This document shows positions 26,556-35,902 of a stretch of DNA of 64,000 nucleotides, piece after piece (position 1 is the first letter of the stretch; each line of letters begins with the position of its first letter). The stretch comes from Sulfurimonas sp. (GTDB lineage Bacteria; Campylobacterota; Campylobacteria; Campylobacterales; Sulfurimonadaceae). The stretch lies in contig NZ_JBFHGL010000008.1 of NCBI RefSeq assembly GCF_041583195.1, forward strand, positions 51,032-115,031. Reading direction: 5' to 3'. Made by a program: the position numbers and the translations under genes. A model generated the notes under the pieces. It had not been told where the DNA came from, made no database searches, and saw only the letters and a list, made by a program, of their open reading frames with translations.

Positions 26556-28802
26556 CTAAAATCTTTGCCCCATTGTAAATTCGAAGGCAGATGTATTATC
26601 TTCTATTTCTTCATTAAGTGGTTTTGAAAACATTAACTGAATTGGACCAACAGGAGAGAACCATTCTATACCTGCACCATACCCACCGCGTGAAAATTCA
26701 TCTAACTTACTATCACCAATAAAACCCCAATCAATAAATGTTACAAGACGCATTTTTGCTTTTTCAACAAGAGGAAGACTAATCTCAAATGAATTTGAAA
26801 ATGTTTGTGTTGCACCAGTCTTTATTGTATTTGGATAACCTGTTATTGGATCTTTATATATCTCATATGGAGCTATAGAATATGATTCATAACCACGAAC
26901 CGATCCAATTCCACCCATATAAAATTTTTCAGAAACAGGTAAATAACCAGTATCCACTGCAAGGTAGTATCTAGATTTGTATCTTAATATAGCATCAAAC
27001 CCTATGTAATCATCCAGTCCTTTATAAATATTAAATTTGGTACGTGATTTAAAATAATTTGCATCTGAACCAATTCCAGCTTTTTCAAATACTTGACTTA
27101 TATTTTGTCCTTCACGAGGCAGATAATAATCATCTGTATTGTCAAAGTTAATACTTAAGGATATAGAACTTTTTGCATAATCTTCAAAAAAATATGGATT
27201 TACAATCGATGTTGTTTCTATGTTTTCATAACTGTGCTTTGAATATCCATAACCTAAATAACCGCTTATGTGTCTTGAAAACCTATGACCTACACCAACA
27301 CTCACACCTTGCGAATTTGTAGTGTAGTCGTTGTAGTCATATGATGATTCACTAAGTGAGAAGTTTCCGCTAAAATCACTATCGTTTAATCTTTGATTTG
27401 CAATACTAAAAGAGTAGTTTCTTGTAGTTTCCGATTTCTCTGCTTGTATACCTACATCAATACCTGAACCCCAGATATTTCTGTCATTAACAGCTACATT
27501 AACTAAGAAACCACCATACGATCCATATCCACCACCTAGCTGAATGTTTCCTGTTGGTGCCTCTTTAACTTTAACAATCAAATCCATTGTTTGATTATCA
27601 ACTCTTTTTTCCTCTATTGTTTGGCCTTCAAAAAAGCCAAGTCTACCTAAGGCATTTCTGGAATCTGTCAAATCAGTCAGAGAGTACATATCTCCAGGTC
27701 CAAGATATAATTCACGTCTAATTATTCTATCAAGAGTTCTATTATTACCGGAGATCAGAACATTTCTAATTTTAACTTTATCACCAGGAATAACTTTAAA
27801 TACTACTTCAACAGTATTATCTTCTTTATTTTTTCTAAGATCAGGAACAACCTGAACAAAAGCGTATGAAAGATCTGCTACAAGTCTTTTTATTTTATCT
27901 GAATCATCACGGAATGTTTTAATATTAAAAGGTTCACCTACCTCTAAAGAGATTACCTCTTTAATCTTTTCATCATCTATTACATGTTTAGTCTGACTTA
28001 CACTAATACCGCTTATATTGTAAATTTCACCCTCTTCTATAACATAACTCATAAAAGCTGTATAATTATTAAAATCAGCTTTTACAAACGGCTGTTCTAC
28101 CTTTGCATCTAAAAAACCGTATTGCATGTAATAGTCTTTTATTCTTAGATGATCATACTCTAGGTCCTGAAGATGCATCTTTCCATCATTCCTACCATAA
28201 AACCAACCCATCCATTGATGTTCTTTATTTGCAATCACATCATCAAAATCTTCATAGTCAAGTTTTTCAACACCTGAATATCGAAGTTTTTCAATAATAA
28301 TCTCTTCACCCTCATTGGCTATGAAAGTAACTTTTATGCTTCCGTTTTCTAAATGTTCAGTCTGAATCTCAACAACAGAGTCTATCTTTCCATCTTGACT
28401 CATAGCATCGATAAGACGTTTTTTTGCAGCTTGAAGTTTTTTCTCATCATATAAACTTCCGCGTTTAATTTGAATGATGGTATCTTTTATATCTTCATCG
28501 CTTTCTTTATAACCTTTAAGTTCAACTTTTGATATTAATGGTTTTTCAATAAAGTAAAATGTTAGTACACCATCTTCAATTTCAGCTGTTATATCTGTAA
28601 AATAGCCTTGATCAAAATACTTTTTTATCGCTTCGTTTACTTTCTTTACATCAAGTTCATCACCTACTGAAAAATCAAGCATACCGAGTGCGACAGACTC
28701 CGATATATGGACAACGCCCTCGTATTTAATCTCTTTAATTGTTTGCGCAAAAATATTCTGTGTAATAAATAATGTTAGAAGTAGAGCCAAAAGTAGTTTC
28801 AT
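26556..28802 (-). CDS. bamA: Outer-membrane protein assembly factor BamA
   Basis: 748 residues. The signal peptide (1-19) is followed by five POTRA repeats (about 20-345) and a C-terminal Omp85 beta-barrel (about 370-748). The barrel's lid-lock motif VRGYE is in GGIGSVRGYESYS, and the protein ends in a beta-strand with terminal Phe (FTMGQRF). BamA folds and inserts outer-membrane proteins. It stands alone, convergent with ppx/gppA (3-base gap). The length is slightly below E. coli BamA (810). Confidence 0.95.
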   Translation of the reverse strand: MKLLLALLLTLFITQNIFAQTIKEIKYEGVVHISESVALGMLDFSVGDELDVKKVNEAIKKYFDQGYFTDITAEIEDGVLTFYFIEKPLISKVELKGYKESDEDIKDTIIQIKRGSLYDEKKLQAAKKRLIDAMSQDGKIDSVVEIQTEHLENGSIKVTFIANEGEEIIIEKLRYSGVEKLDYEDFDDVIANKEHQWMGWFYGRNDGKMHLQDLEYDHLRIKDYYMQYGFLDAKVEQPFVKADFNNYTAFMSYVIEEGEIYNISGISVSQTKHVIDDEKIKEVISLEVGEPFNIKTFRDDSDKIKRLVADLSYAFVQVVPDLRKNKEDNTVEVVFKVIPGDKVKIRNVLISGNNRTLDRIIRRELYLGPGDMYSLTDLTDSRNALGRLGFFEGQTIEEKRVDNQTMDLIVKVKEAPTGNIQLGGGYGSYGGFLVNVAVNDRNIWGSGIDVGIQAEKSETTRNYSFSIANQRLNDSDFSGNFSLSESSYDYNDYTTNSQGVSVGVGHRFSRHISGYLGYGYSKHSYENIETTSIVNPYFFEDYAKSSISLSINFDNTDDYYLPREGQNISQVFEKAGIGSDANYFKSRTKFNIYKGLDDYIGFDAILRYKSRYYLAVDTGYLPVSEKFYMGGIGSVRGYESYSIAPYEIYKDPITGYPNTIKTGATQTFSNSFEISLPLVEKAKMRLVTFIDWGFIGDSKLDEFSRGGYGAGIEWFSPVGPIQLMFSKPLNEEIEDNTSAFEFTMGQRF

Positions 28803-28834
28803 ATATCATCCATAATGTAAAATAGGAAGTGATT

Positions 28835-28864
28835 TTACCCTCTGTGAGGTTAATCTATGGTAAA
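28835..28864 (+). repeat. Structured intergenic element, copy 1
   Basis: TTTACC and GGTAAA form an outer 6-bp pair enclosing CCTC-TGT-GAGG. The 19-base core at 28846-28864 matches copy 2 (30489-30507) at 18 of 19 positions. It lies between the divergent bamA and double-PAS genes. The role is unknown: operator or RNA hairpin are both possible. Confidence 0.5.
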
Positions 28865-29004
28865 GGAAGAAAAGAAATTTTGCAATTTGTTTTTTAACGT
28901 AAATTAAATTAACTTATATGTAGTGTATATAAATAACTTTTTGATAAAATGTGTAACAATTATAATTTATAATATATTTAAAGAAGAAAAAAAAAGGCTG
29001 TTAT

Positions 29005-30456
29005 ATGGACCTATCTAATGATAAATACAAAGACTTATTGCAAGGTTATAAAGAAGCTGTTGATATCAGCTCGATTGTAACTAAGACGGATCTAAAAGGA
29101 CGAATTACATATGCTAATGACAAGTTCTGCGAAATATCCGGCTATTCAAAAGATGAACTTATCGGTCAGCCACATAACATAGTAAGACATCCTAAACAAG
29201 ATTCTGAAGCATTTAAGGATATGTGGGAGACAATCCAAGCAAAAAAAACTTGGCAGGGAATTATAAAGAACAAACATAAAAATGGTACTAGTTACTATGT
29301 TCATGCTACAGTTGTCCCTTTTTTAGATAAAAATAATGAGATAGTAGAATATATATCTATACGTCACGATATTACAGAGCTTCATAATTTAACTGAACAT
29401 CTTGAAGACCGTGTAGCATATGAAGTTGAGAAAAACCGTAAAAAAGACATAGAACAAATAGCAAATTTAAATATATTTTTAGACAGTATCCCAAACCCTA
29501 TTATAGTTGTAAGTGAAGATAATATTGAATTTGTAAATAAAGCGTTTTTGAATTTAGTATCCAAAAGCAGGGGTGATCTTACAGCTAATACATGCAACCT
29601 ATGTGAATTTCTAGTCACAGGTAAAGATTACATAGATAAAGAAGAAGACTTTGTTTTAAACAAAGAAAATAAAGTTGCCATTCAAACAAGACATGGAGAA
29701 AATATTTTTAACCTTTACTATGAGGAGTTTCAATCATTTAATGGGCGCCCATTGAAGATGTATACCCTAAATAATATTACTAAAACAGAGTATCAAAAAC
29801 TAAAAATATCATACTATAATGAACAGCTTCAAGAGTACTATTTACGATCAAAAAAATCAAGAAAAGGTTTTATAGAAAAAGAGAATGAACGTCCGGAAGA
29901 TTTTGAAACTCTTGATACAGATTCTCATAAACAAGTAAGAGAGCTTAGTGATGAAGAGAGAACTTTACTAAAACGTGTGCATTCAGACCTTGCTGTTAGT
30001 TCTAAAGATTACACAGAAGAGATCAATGAATATACACTCCTTGAGATTAATGAATTAACAGAATTAGAAGATGATATAAACGAGCTGATAGATCAATTAC
30101 ACGCTAAAGATGAAGATGCACTTCACGAGGTTGCTCTAAGATTACTCAAGTTCTCATCTGTGCTGAACAATTTACATGAGTTTAAAGAGTTGGCATTCTC
30201 AATATCTTCGTTAGCCAATCTGTTAGATAAACAAAAAATGTCGGAACTTGATGAAACAATTCACAAAAAAATGATTCTATTTTTGGAAAATATTATTTTA
30301 GACCTCTCCAGTTGGCGCAGAATAGTATTTATAGAGCAAAGCGCAAATGATATTCACTATATGGACAGCTCTTTATTTAGCTCAATATTACAACTTGAAT
30401 TGATTTTTAATGAAGACACAAAAAATGAAGATGAAGATGATTTTGAACTGTTTTAG
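29005..30456 (+). CDS. Double-PAS protein with uncharacterised helical C-terminus
   Basis: 483 residues, cytoplasmic. PAS1 (about 18-120) is Aer-type with GQPHNIVRHPKQDSEAFKDMW. A coiled coil (125-155) leads to PAS2 (about 158-262) with IPNPIIVVSEDNIEFVNKAF and a CNLC pair. The C-terminal 180 residues are acidic and helical (ELTELEDDINELIDQLHAKDED) with no HATPase, GGDEF, EAL or MCP motif. The output mechanism is unknown; it may bind a kinase or chemotaxis partner. It is flanked by the two copies of the structured intergenic element. Confidence 0.75.
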   Translation: MDLSNDKYKDLLQGYKEAVDISSIVTKTDLKGRITYANDKFCEISGYSKDELIGQPHNIVRHPKQDSEAFKDMWETIQAKKTWQGIIKNKHKNGTSYYVHATVVPFLDKNNEIVEYISIRHDITELHNLTEHLEDRVAYEVEKNRKKDIEQIANLNIFLDSIPNPIIVVSEDNIEFVNKAFLNLVSKSRGDLTANTCNLCEFLVTGKDYIDKEEDFVLNKENKVAIQTRHGENIFNLYYEEFQSFNGRPLKMYTLNNITKTEYQKLKISYYNEQLQEYYLRSKKSRKGFIEKENERPEDFETLDTDSHKQVRELSDEERTLLKRVHSDLAVSSKDYTEEINEYTLLEINELTELEDDINELIDQLHAKDEDALHEVALRLLKFSSVLNNLHEFKELAFSISSLANLLDKQKMSELDETIHKKMILFLENIILDLSSWRRIVFIEQSANDIHYMDSSLFSSILQLELIFNEDTKNEDEDDFELF

Positions 30457-30474
30457 GTAATCAGAAAGAGATAA

Positions 30475-30507
30475 ACCAAAGCTACCTTGAGGTTAATCTT
30501 TGGTAAA
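30475..30507 (+). repeat. Structured intergenic element, copy 2
   Basis: ACCAAAG / CTTTGGT pair over 7 bp and enclose ACCT-TG-AGGT. The core at 30489-30507 matches copy 1 with one difference (A/T). It lies between the double-PAS gene and tyrA and could be a terminator-like hairpin or a regulatory site. Confidence 0.5.
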
Positions 30508-30539
30508 CTCTCGTAAAAGTTTAAAAATTGGTATAAAAG

Positions 30540-31379
30540 ATGAAACATATGAACGTAGCAATCGTTGGTTTAGGGTTAATGGGTGGATCTTTAGCCCTCA
30601 GTTTAAAAAAATTAGATTTTATAAAAAAAATTGTCGGAAGTGATCATAACAAAGCTCACCAAAGTGAAGCGATCAAACTTGGACTCGTTGATGAGATAGT
30701 AGAGTTTGAAGAAATAAAAAAATACGACGTTATTTTTTTAGCTATCCCTGTTGATGGTGTAATAGCTGTGTTAAATAACCTAACAGATATAGATACAACC
30801 GCTACTATCGTTGATCTTGGAAGTACAAAAGAGAAGATAGTTAAAGCAGTACCTGATGTTATTCGTAAAAACTTCGTAGCAGCACACCCTATGACGGGGA
30901 CTGAAAATTTTGGACCAAGTGCAGCTGTTGAAGGACTTTATGAAGATAAAGTAGTAGTTCTATGTGATTTAGAAGACAGTGGTGAGCTCCAATCTGATAT
31001 AGCTAAAAAGATATTCCGTTCACTAAATATGAAAAAATATTTTATGGGTTCAAGTGAACATGATCGCCATGCCGCATTTATATCTCACATGCCACATGCC
31101 ATCTCATACTCTATAGCAAATACCGTAATGAATCAAGAAAACAAACATAACATTTTAGCTCTAGCAGCGGGTGGTTTTCGTTCTATGAGCCGCTTGGCAA
31201 AAAGCAGTCCTAATATGTGGGAAGATATTTTTCGTCAAAACAAGTCAAACCTTTTAGAAGCTATAGAGCTTTTTGAAGATGAACTAAAACAGCTAAAATC
31301 AAACATCCAAAATGATAACTGGAAAGAAGTTCACCAAAATATAGAAAATGGTAAAAAGCTACACGATATATTTGACTAG
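30540..31379 (+). CDS. tyrA: Prephenate dehydrogenase
   Basis: 279 residues. The N-terminal Rossmann motif VAIVGLGLMGGSLALSL, DLGSTKEKIV, AAHPMTGTENFGPSAA with the catalytic His, and SEHDRHAAFISHMPHA are all typical of TyrA. It oxidatively decarboxylates prephenate to 4-hydroxyphenylpyruvate for tyrosine synthesis. The first ATG lacks a clear ribosome site; the fourth codon is also ATG and is an alternative start. Its end overlaps the convergent batD end by four bases. Confidence 0.93.
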   Translation: MKHMNVAIVGLGLMGGSLALSLKKLDFIKKIVGSDHNKAHQSEAIKLGLVDEIVEFEEIKKYDVIFLAIPVDGVIAVLNNLTDIDTTATIVDLGSTKEKIVKAVPDVIRKNFVAAHPMTGTENFGPSAAVEGLYEDKVVVLCDLEDSGELQSDIAKKIFRSLNMKKYFMGSSEHDRHAAFISHMPHAISYSIANTVMNQENKHNILALAAGGFRSMSRLAKSSPNMWEDIFRQNKSNLLEAIELFEDELKQLKSNIQNDNWKEVHQNIENGKKLHDIFD

Positions 31380-32809
31380 GATATTCCTAGTCTTTTAAGT
31401 AGATTTTTTAATTCTTTTTTATCTATATACTCTTTTTGAGTTGAGTATATATTTGATTCTATTTTGTTTATAAACTTTTTTACTTCATCATCACTCTCAT
31501 AAGGGAGGAGTTTTACAAGAAGCATCTTCTCATCTTTTATATCAAAACTATCTTTTTTATCGCTCTTAATTACAGTTTTAAAAAGCATGATGGCCATACC
31601 TACAATAACTCCTAATACAAAGATTGTCACCATCCAAAATATAGAAAGCTCTTCAGAACTATTTTCCCCGTTATTTTCACTTTTATCATTAGTTTCCTGA
31701 CGCTTTATATTTAGAGTTTCATCTTTAGTTTCTGAGCCTTTAACCTCTATCTTAAACTCTTTAGTTTTTATAGTTTTTATCTCTTTTGTTTTAGGATTAA
31801 AATATCTCAAACTAATAGAAGGAATCACAAAGTCATGCTCGGATACAAAAGCAATTTTTTGAGTTAAAATATTGTTACTTACATCAACCTTTTCATCGAA
31901 TATACTTACACCTTCTACCTCAGGCTTTAGCGTTTTTATATCTTCAAGATTTCCTTCACCTTTAACCTTCAAAGTCAGATTTACGGCTTCATTTTGCTTA
32001 ATAGAGTTTTTATCTATCTCTGCTTCTATCTCAAACTCACCTACCAAATCTACTCCGCTTGGAAGCTGTTTTACATCTATGTTAAGTTCATTAGAAAAGT
32101 ATGTACGCCACTTAACCTGCGGTATTAAATATCCCCATGAATCTTTTGTATTTACACGTGAAGCTATTTTGATCTGTGCCTGAGAGATCTTTAAACTCCC
32201 CTCACGTTGGGCTGCAAGTTTATAAACTACTTTTGTAACTGTATAGTCATCTTCTTTATAACGCTCAGGCTTTGATTCTGACTTAACCCAAAAACCTTGC
32301 AGATTAGGTGGTATAAATTTGCTATCAACTGCATTTGCATTGTTTTTTTGTTTAAATAGAAGCGTTACTTCAAACCCCTCCCCTACGTAAACTTCATCTT
32401 TTGAACTCTTTAGACTAAGTACAAACTGTGAATCTTTTGTTATTATTTGATCGCTTACATCTATTTTTATAGGTTTTGTATACTCTGTTTTTCCACCTAT
32501 CTTTATGGCTATAGGCTTGATCTCACAACTTTTTTGCGGTAAAAATTTATATGAAAGTATATATGTTTTGTTGTAGTTTCCATTTATCATCTCAACACTT
32601 GTTTGAGAATTTGTAGATATTATGTCCTCCCCACAAATAGTCTGGATATTTGGTTGTTCTATATCATCACCGTCAAGTTTTAAAGACAGGGTCACCATCT
32701 CACCCTTAACTACTTTTTGAGCATCTACGCTTGCAACTACGGATGCGTTTAGTATATTTGTTAAAAAAGTTAAAAATATTAAAATTCTACCAAGGTTTTT
32801 CATTTTCAT
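31376..32809 (-). CDS. batD: BatD-like membrane protein (set 1)
   Basis: 477 residues. The signal peptide is about 1-22. A periplasmic region of beta-sandwich repeats (about 25-390) shows BatD-type KDEVYVGEGFEVTLLFKQK and QNEAVNLTLKVKGEGNLEDIK motifs, followed by one transmembrane helix (about 394-416) and a cytoplasmic tail. BatD proteins work with von Willebrand factor A partners and MoxR ATPases in envelope stress or complex assembly; the exact function is unsettled. It is the last gene of the moxR-bat operon, and its start overlaps the end of the batB/C gene by 23 bases. Confidence 0.8.
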   Translation of the reverse strand: MKMKNLGRILIFLTFLTNILNASVVASVDAQKVVKGEMVTLSLKLDGDDIEQPNIQTICGEDIISTNSQTSVEMINGNYNKTYILSYKFLPQKSCEIKPIAIKIGGKTEYTKPIKIDVSDQIITKDSQFVLSLKSSKDEVYVGEGFEVTLLFKQKNNANAVDSKFIPPNLQGFWVKSESKPERYKEDDYTVTKVVYKLAAQREGSLKISQAQIKIASRVNTKDSWGYLIPQVKWRTYFSNELNIDVKQLPSGVDLVGEFEIEAEIDKNSIKQNEAVNLTLKVKGEGNLEDIKTLKPEVEGVSIFDEKVDVSNNILTQKIAFVSEHDFVIPSISLRYFNPKTKEIKTIKTKEFKIEVKGSETKDETLNIKRQETNDKSENNGENSSEELSIFWMVTIFVLGVIVGMAIMLFKTVIKSDKKDSFDIKDEKMLLVKLLPYESDDEVKKFINKIESNIYSTQKEYIDKKELKNLLKRLGIS

Positions 32810-34568
32810 TTTGCCTTTCTTGAGGTTTATTTAACTGATAAAGGTAAGTATTTTGTTTGTTTTTGAGTTGTTCAATCCACTTCTTCATCTCAGCATCACT
32901 CATCTGTTTGATCTCAGCAGATGCTTGCTCTTTCTCTTGTTGCTGATCATTTTTATGTTTTTTATCTTCTTTGTTTTGTTGCTTTTGTGATTTTGACTCT
33001 TCTTTTTTGTCTTTTTGCTTAGCTTTATCTTGTTTATCTTCAGAGTTATTTTCTGAATCTTTATTCTTGTTCTCTTGAGATTTTTGATCTTTATTATTTT
33101 TTTGATCTTTTTGGTCTTTATTCTCTTTTTGGTTTTGCTCTTTGTTTTGATTATTTTGTTGTTCTTGCTTATCTTGCTTCTGTTTATCAAGCTCTTTTTT
33201 TACAGCTTCAAGATTTTCTCTAACCTCTTTGTCCTCTTTTATCTCTAAAGATTTCTCATATGATTCTTTGGCCTTTTCCAATGAATTTGTCCTTGCATAT
33301 GCATTACCCATATTTGCAAAGTTTTTTGCTCTTTGATACTTGTCATCAAATACTGCTTTTTCATAATACTCCAAAGCTTTTTTATAATTATTTTGTTTAT
33401 AGTAAGAGTTTGCAGCATTAAAATAACTTTGCCCATTGTTATGTTCAGAGGCATACTTTTCATATACCTTTGCAGATTTTTCATACTCCCCTGCTTCATA
33501 TGCTTTTTTAGCTTTATCCAGCTCCATAAAGTCCAAAATACCGGCTTTAAGATCAGCACTAGCTCCAAGCACTACAAAAACTAAAAAGATATTTGGAACA
33601 TTAACTGTCACACGTTTACTCATTGAGCTTGTAGCGATCAACAGTATAAACATCGCAAGTCCTAAAGGATAGTAAAACAGTGGGATATATTTTTGAATCT
33701 CCTGGCTTTTTAACTCTTTTTTTTCACTATGACTTTGGATCTCTTCATACATAGTTTGTATGTCTTTATCTGAAGTTGTATTTTGAATATACACACCACC
33801 AGTTTTAGTTGCTAATGAAGATATATCTTCATTTAGTTTTGAGATGATAATGTCACCTTTGTATTTTATGTAAGTGCCGTCTACTTGTTTTACAGGTGCA
33901 CCTTTTTGTGTCCCTACACCAAGTATAAATACAACTATCTCTTTCTCTTTTGCATACTCTATCTCTTTGCTAAAATCTCTTGCATCACCGCCATCACTTA
34001 ATATCAGCAGGTACTTTTTTTCAGATTTAGTTTGAGAATTTGCAACAACCTCAAGCATAGATAAAAAGTCTGTCCCTTTTTGAGTAATTGATGATGTATC
34101 AAGTTTTGATAGCAAAAATGCAACAGCACCGCTGTCAAAACTAAGTGGAGACACAAGGTATGAATTTTTAGCAAATGCTACAATACCAAAACGCTCATTA
34201 GGTGCATCTTCAAGAAGTGTTAGTGCTTTTTTCTTTGCTAACTCTATTCGTGATGGGTATACATCTTCTGCAAGCATAGAATCACTAATATCGAGTGCGA
34301 TCATAATATCTGCACTTTTAGCTTTAACTTTGATCGTCCCGTCTTTTATAACAGGCTCTGCCAGTGCTACAACAAGAAGAATTCCTGTAAGTAAAAAAAG
34401 TGCATTTCTTGCTTTTAGCGTAAGCATATTTGCAGAAACCCTTAACTTATCCATAACATGATCGCTAAAAAAATGTGCCTGTGATTCTTTTTGAGTTAAA
34501 AGCAGTCCAAAAAGTATGAACATCGGTGGAAGAAGATAGTATAAAAACTCAGGATGTAAAAACGTCAT
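32787..34568 (-). CDS. BatB/BatC fusion: VWA domain plus TPR protein (set 1)
   Basis: 593 residues. Membrane helices at about 7-25 and 57-75 precede a VWA domain (about 85-280) with the MIDAS motif DISDSM (residue about 93). A further helix lies near 298-317 and another near 325-343. TPR repeats follow (about 350-460: YFNAANSYYKQNNYKKALEYYEKAV and a second copy). The C-terminal 130 residues are a Gln/Lys/Glu/Asn low-complexity, probably disordered, tail. BatB and BatC are separate genes in some bacteria. Overlaps batA by 4 bases. Confidence 0.85.
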   Translation of the reverse strand: MTFLHPEFLYYLLPPMFILFGLLLTQKESQAHFFSDHVMDKLRVSANMLTLKARNALFLLTGILLVVALAEPVIKDGTIKVKAKSADIMIALDISDSMLAEDVYPSRIELAKKKALTLLEDAPNERFGIVAFAKNSYLVSPLSFDSGAVAFLLSKLDTSSITQKGTDFLSMLEVVANSQTKSEKKYLLILSDGGDARDFSKEIEYAKEKEIVVFILGVGTQKGAPVKQVDGTYIKYKGDIIISKLNEDISSLATKTGGVYIQNTTSDKDIQTMYEEIQSHSEKKELKSQEIQKYIPLFYYPLGLAMFILLIATSSMSKRVTVNVPNIFLVFVVLGASADLKAGILDFMELDKAKKAYEAGEYEKSAKVYEKYASEHNNGQSYFNAANSYYKQNNYKKALEYYEKAVFDDKYQRAKNFANMGNAYARTNSLEKAKESYEKSLEIKEDKEVRENLEAVKKELDKQKQDKQEQQNNQNKEQNQKENKDQKDQKNNKDQKSQENKNKDSENNSEDKQDKAKQKDKKEESKSQKQQNKEDKKHKNDQQQEKEQASAEIKQMSDAEMKKWIEQLKNKQNTYLYQLNKPQERQNENEKPW

Positions 34569-35497
34569 TCACTAGCCCCTATCTTATTTCTCATATATAC
34601 ATAAAACATTAATGATAAAAATCCAATAAACAGTGGATATATATAATAATACTGCAGATATGAGAAAGTCTCGTTTTTAATCTCTGACTTTTCAAGCTCG
34701 TCTATACGTTTGTATACCTCTTCAAGTTCACCTGCATTAGCCGCACCAAATGCCTGACCACCACTCTCTTGTGCTATTTGTACTAATACATTTCTGTTGT
34801 ATTCGTTTGGTCCGCCTATACCTATTGGATAAACTTTAATTTTCTCTTTTTTTACCATATCTAGTGCTACATCAAGAGGAAAGTTATTTTCAGGAGCATT
34901 ATAACCATCTGTAAGAAGAATGATCACTTTTGACTTTGATTCACTCATTTTTAAAAGGTTAACACCTTGTGCAAGTGATTCATAAAGTGCTGTTTTCTCA
35001 CCTGCCATACCTATATGCAACTCTTTCACAATACCTTTTAAAATATTTTCATCATAAGTAAGAGGAGATGCTATAAATGAGTATGCGCCAAAAACTATAA
35101 GACCGATGTTATCATTCTTTCTTTTTTCAATAAAATCACTTACTATCTCTTTTACTACATCAAACCTTGTGGATAATGGTGAAGTCATATCAAAACCTCT
35201 GGCTTTCATAGAACCTGATGCATCTAAAACAAGTGCCATCTCATAACCGTCTTTAGGTTCTAATTCATACGGTTCGTCCTTTACAGGGCTCATTAAAGCC
35301 ATAACAAACATAACAATAGATAGCCATTTGAGAAAAAACAACAGTTTTGATTTAGAGGCTGTATTTTTCATAAATGATGCAGTATGAGGGAAATAAATAG
35401 AAGGCAGCCTCATTTTACATAAACTAGCACAAGCTATAAAGAAAAAAATGACAAATACAAGTTTTGGAAACTCGAAGTAGATGCCATCAAACATCAA
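34565..35497 (-). CDS. batA: BatA-like VWA membrane protein (set 1)
   Basis: 310 residues. Membrane helices lie near residues 10-25, 50-68 and 285-305. The VWA domain between them has an intact MIDAS: DASGSMK (about 90), with the downstream GEKTALYESLAQG and LLTDGYN. It probably binds a metal-dependent partner at the periplasmic face or acts with MoxR. Its start overlaps the DUF4381-like gene by 11 bases. Confidence 0.85.
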   Translation of the reverse strand: MMFDGIYFEFPKLVFVIFFFIACASLCKMRLPSIYFPHTASFMKNTASKSKLLFFLKWLSIVMFVMALMSPVKDEPYELEPKDGYEMALVLDASGSMKARGFDMTSPLSTRFDVVKEIVSDFIEKRKNDNIGLIVFGAYSFIASPLTYDENILKGIVKELHIGMAGEKTALYESLAQGVNLLKMSESKSKVIILLTDGYNAPENNFPLDVALDMVKKEKIKVYPIGIGGPNEYNRNVLVQIAQESGGQAFGAANAGELEEVYKRIDELEKSEIKNETFSYLQYYYIYPLFIGFLSLMFYVYMRNKIGASE

Positions 35498-35900
35498 TCA
35501 TACCCTTATATAGTTCTATATAGCTTAGAGTCTCCCCATCAAAATCATCTACATTTTTTTTATACTTATAAACTTCCAAACGATCTATAAGATTTTGATA
35601 CATACCTTTTTGTCTGTCTCCATCATCTTTAAAAGTAGCACCATAGAATGTAATTGCATATGCTGCTTTTTTTGTATCTTTAAGATCAACAGATGTAAGA
35701 ATTTTAAAGTGCTCTTTTCTTTCATTGTAGATATTTCTATTTTTAAAATATTTGTATATTAGATATATAAACCCTAAAACAACAATAGAGGAAATAGCAA
35801 CTATGGCTAAAAGATAGTAAAAAGAGTACTCTTGAACCTCGATAATAGTTTTTATATCGTGTAAAGGGATATCATAACTCTGAGTCTGTAAATTCTGCAT
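35487..35900 (-). CDS. Small single-pass membrane protein of the bat operon (DUF4381-like)
   Basis: 137 residues. IPLHDIKTIIEVQEYSFYY precedes one transmembrane helix (about 28-50); the remainder is a charged cytoplasmic helical domain. Sequence similarity is weak, but the DIxLP-like start, the length and the position between DUF58 and batA are those of DUF4381 genes in moxR-bat operons. The function is unknown. Confidence 0.65.
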   Translation of the reverse strand: MQNLQTQSYDIPLHDIKTIIEVQEYSFYYLLAIVAISSIVVLGFIYLIYKYFKNRNIYNERKEHFKILTSVDLKDTKKAAYAITFYGATFKDDGDRQKGMYQNLIDRLEVYKYKKNVDDFDGETLSYIELYKGMIDV

Positions 35901-35902
35901 AA

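Noticed and set aside
31370..31382. Overlap of tyrA and batD ends as a sign of a truncated gene
   Set aside because: Both proteins are full length for their families; a 4-base convergent overlap of stop codons is normal in compact genomes.
32900..33190. Long Lys-rich reading frame in another frame of the same strand within the BatB/C gene
   Set aside because: It is a frame-shifted reading of the low-complexity Gln/Lys/Glu/Asn coding tail; the real frame has VWA and TPR domains with a complete start and stop.
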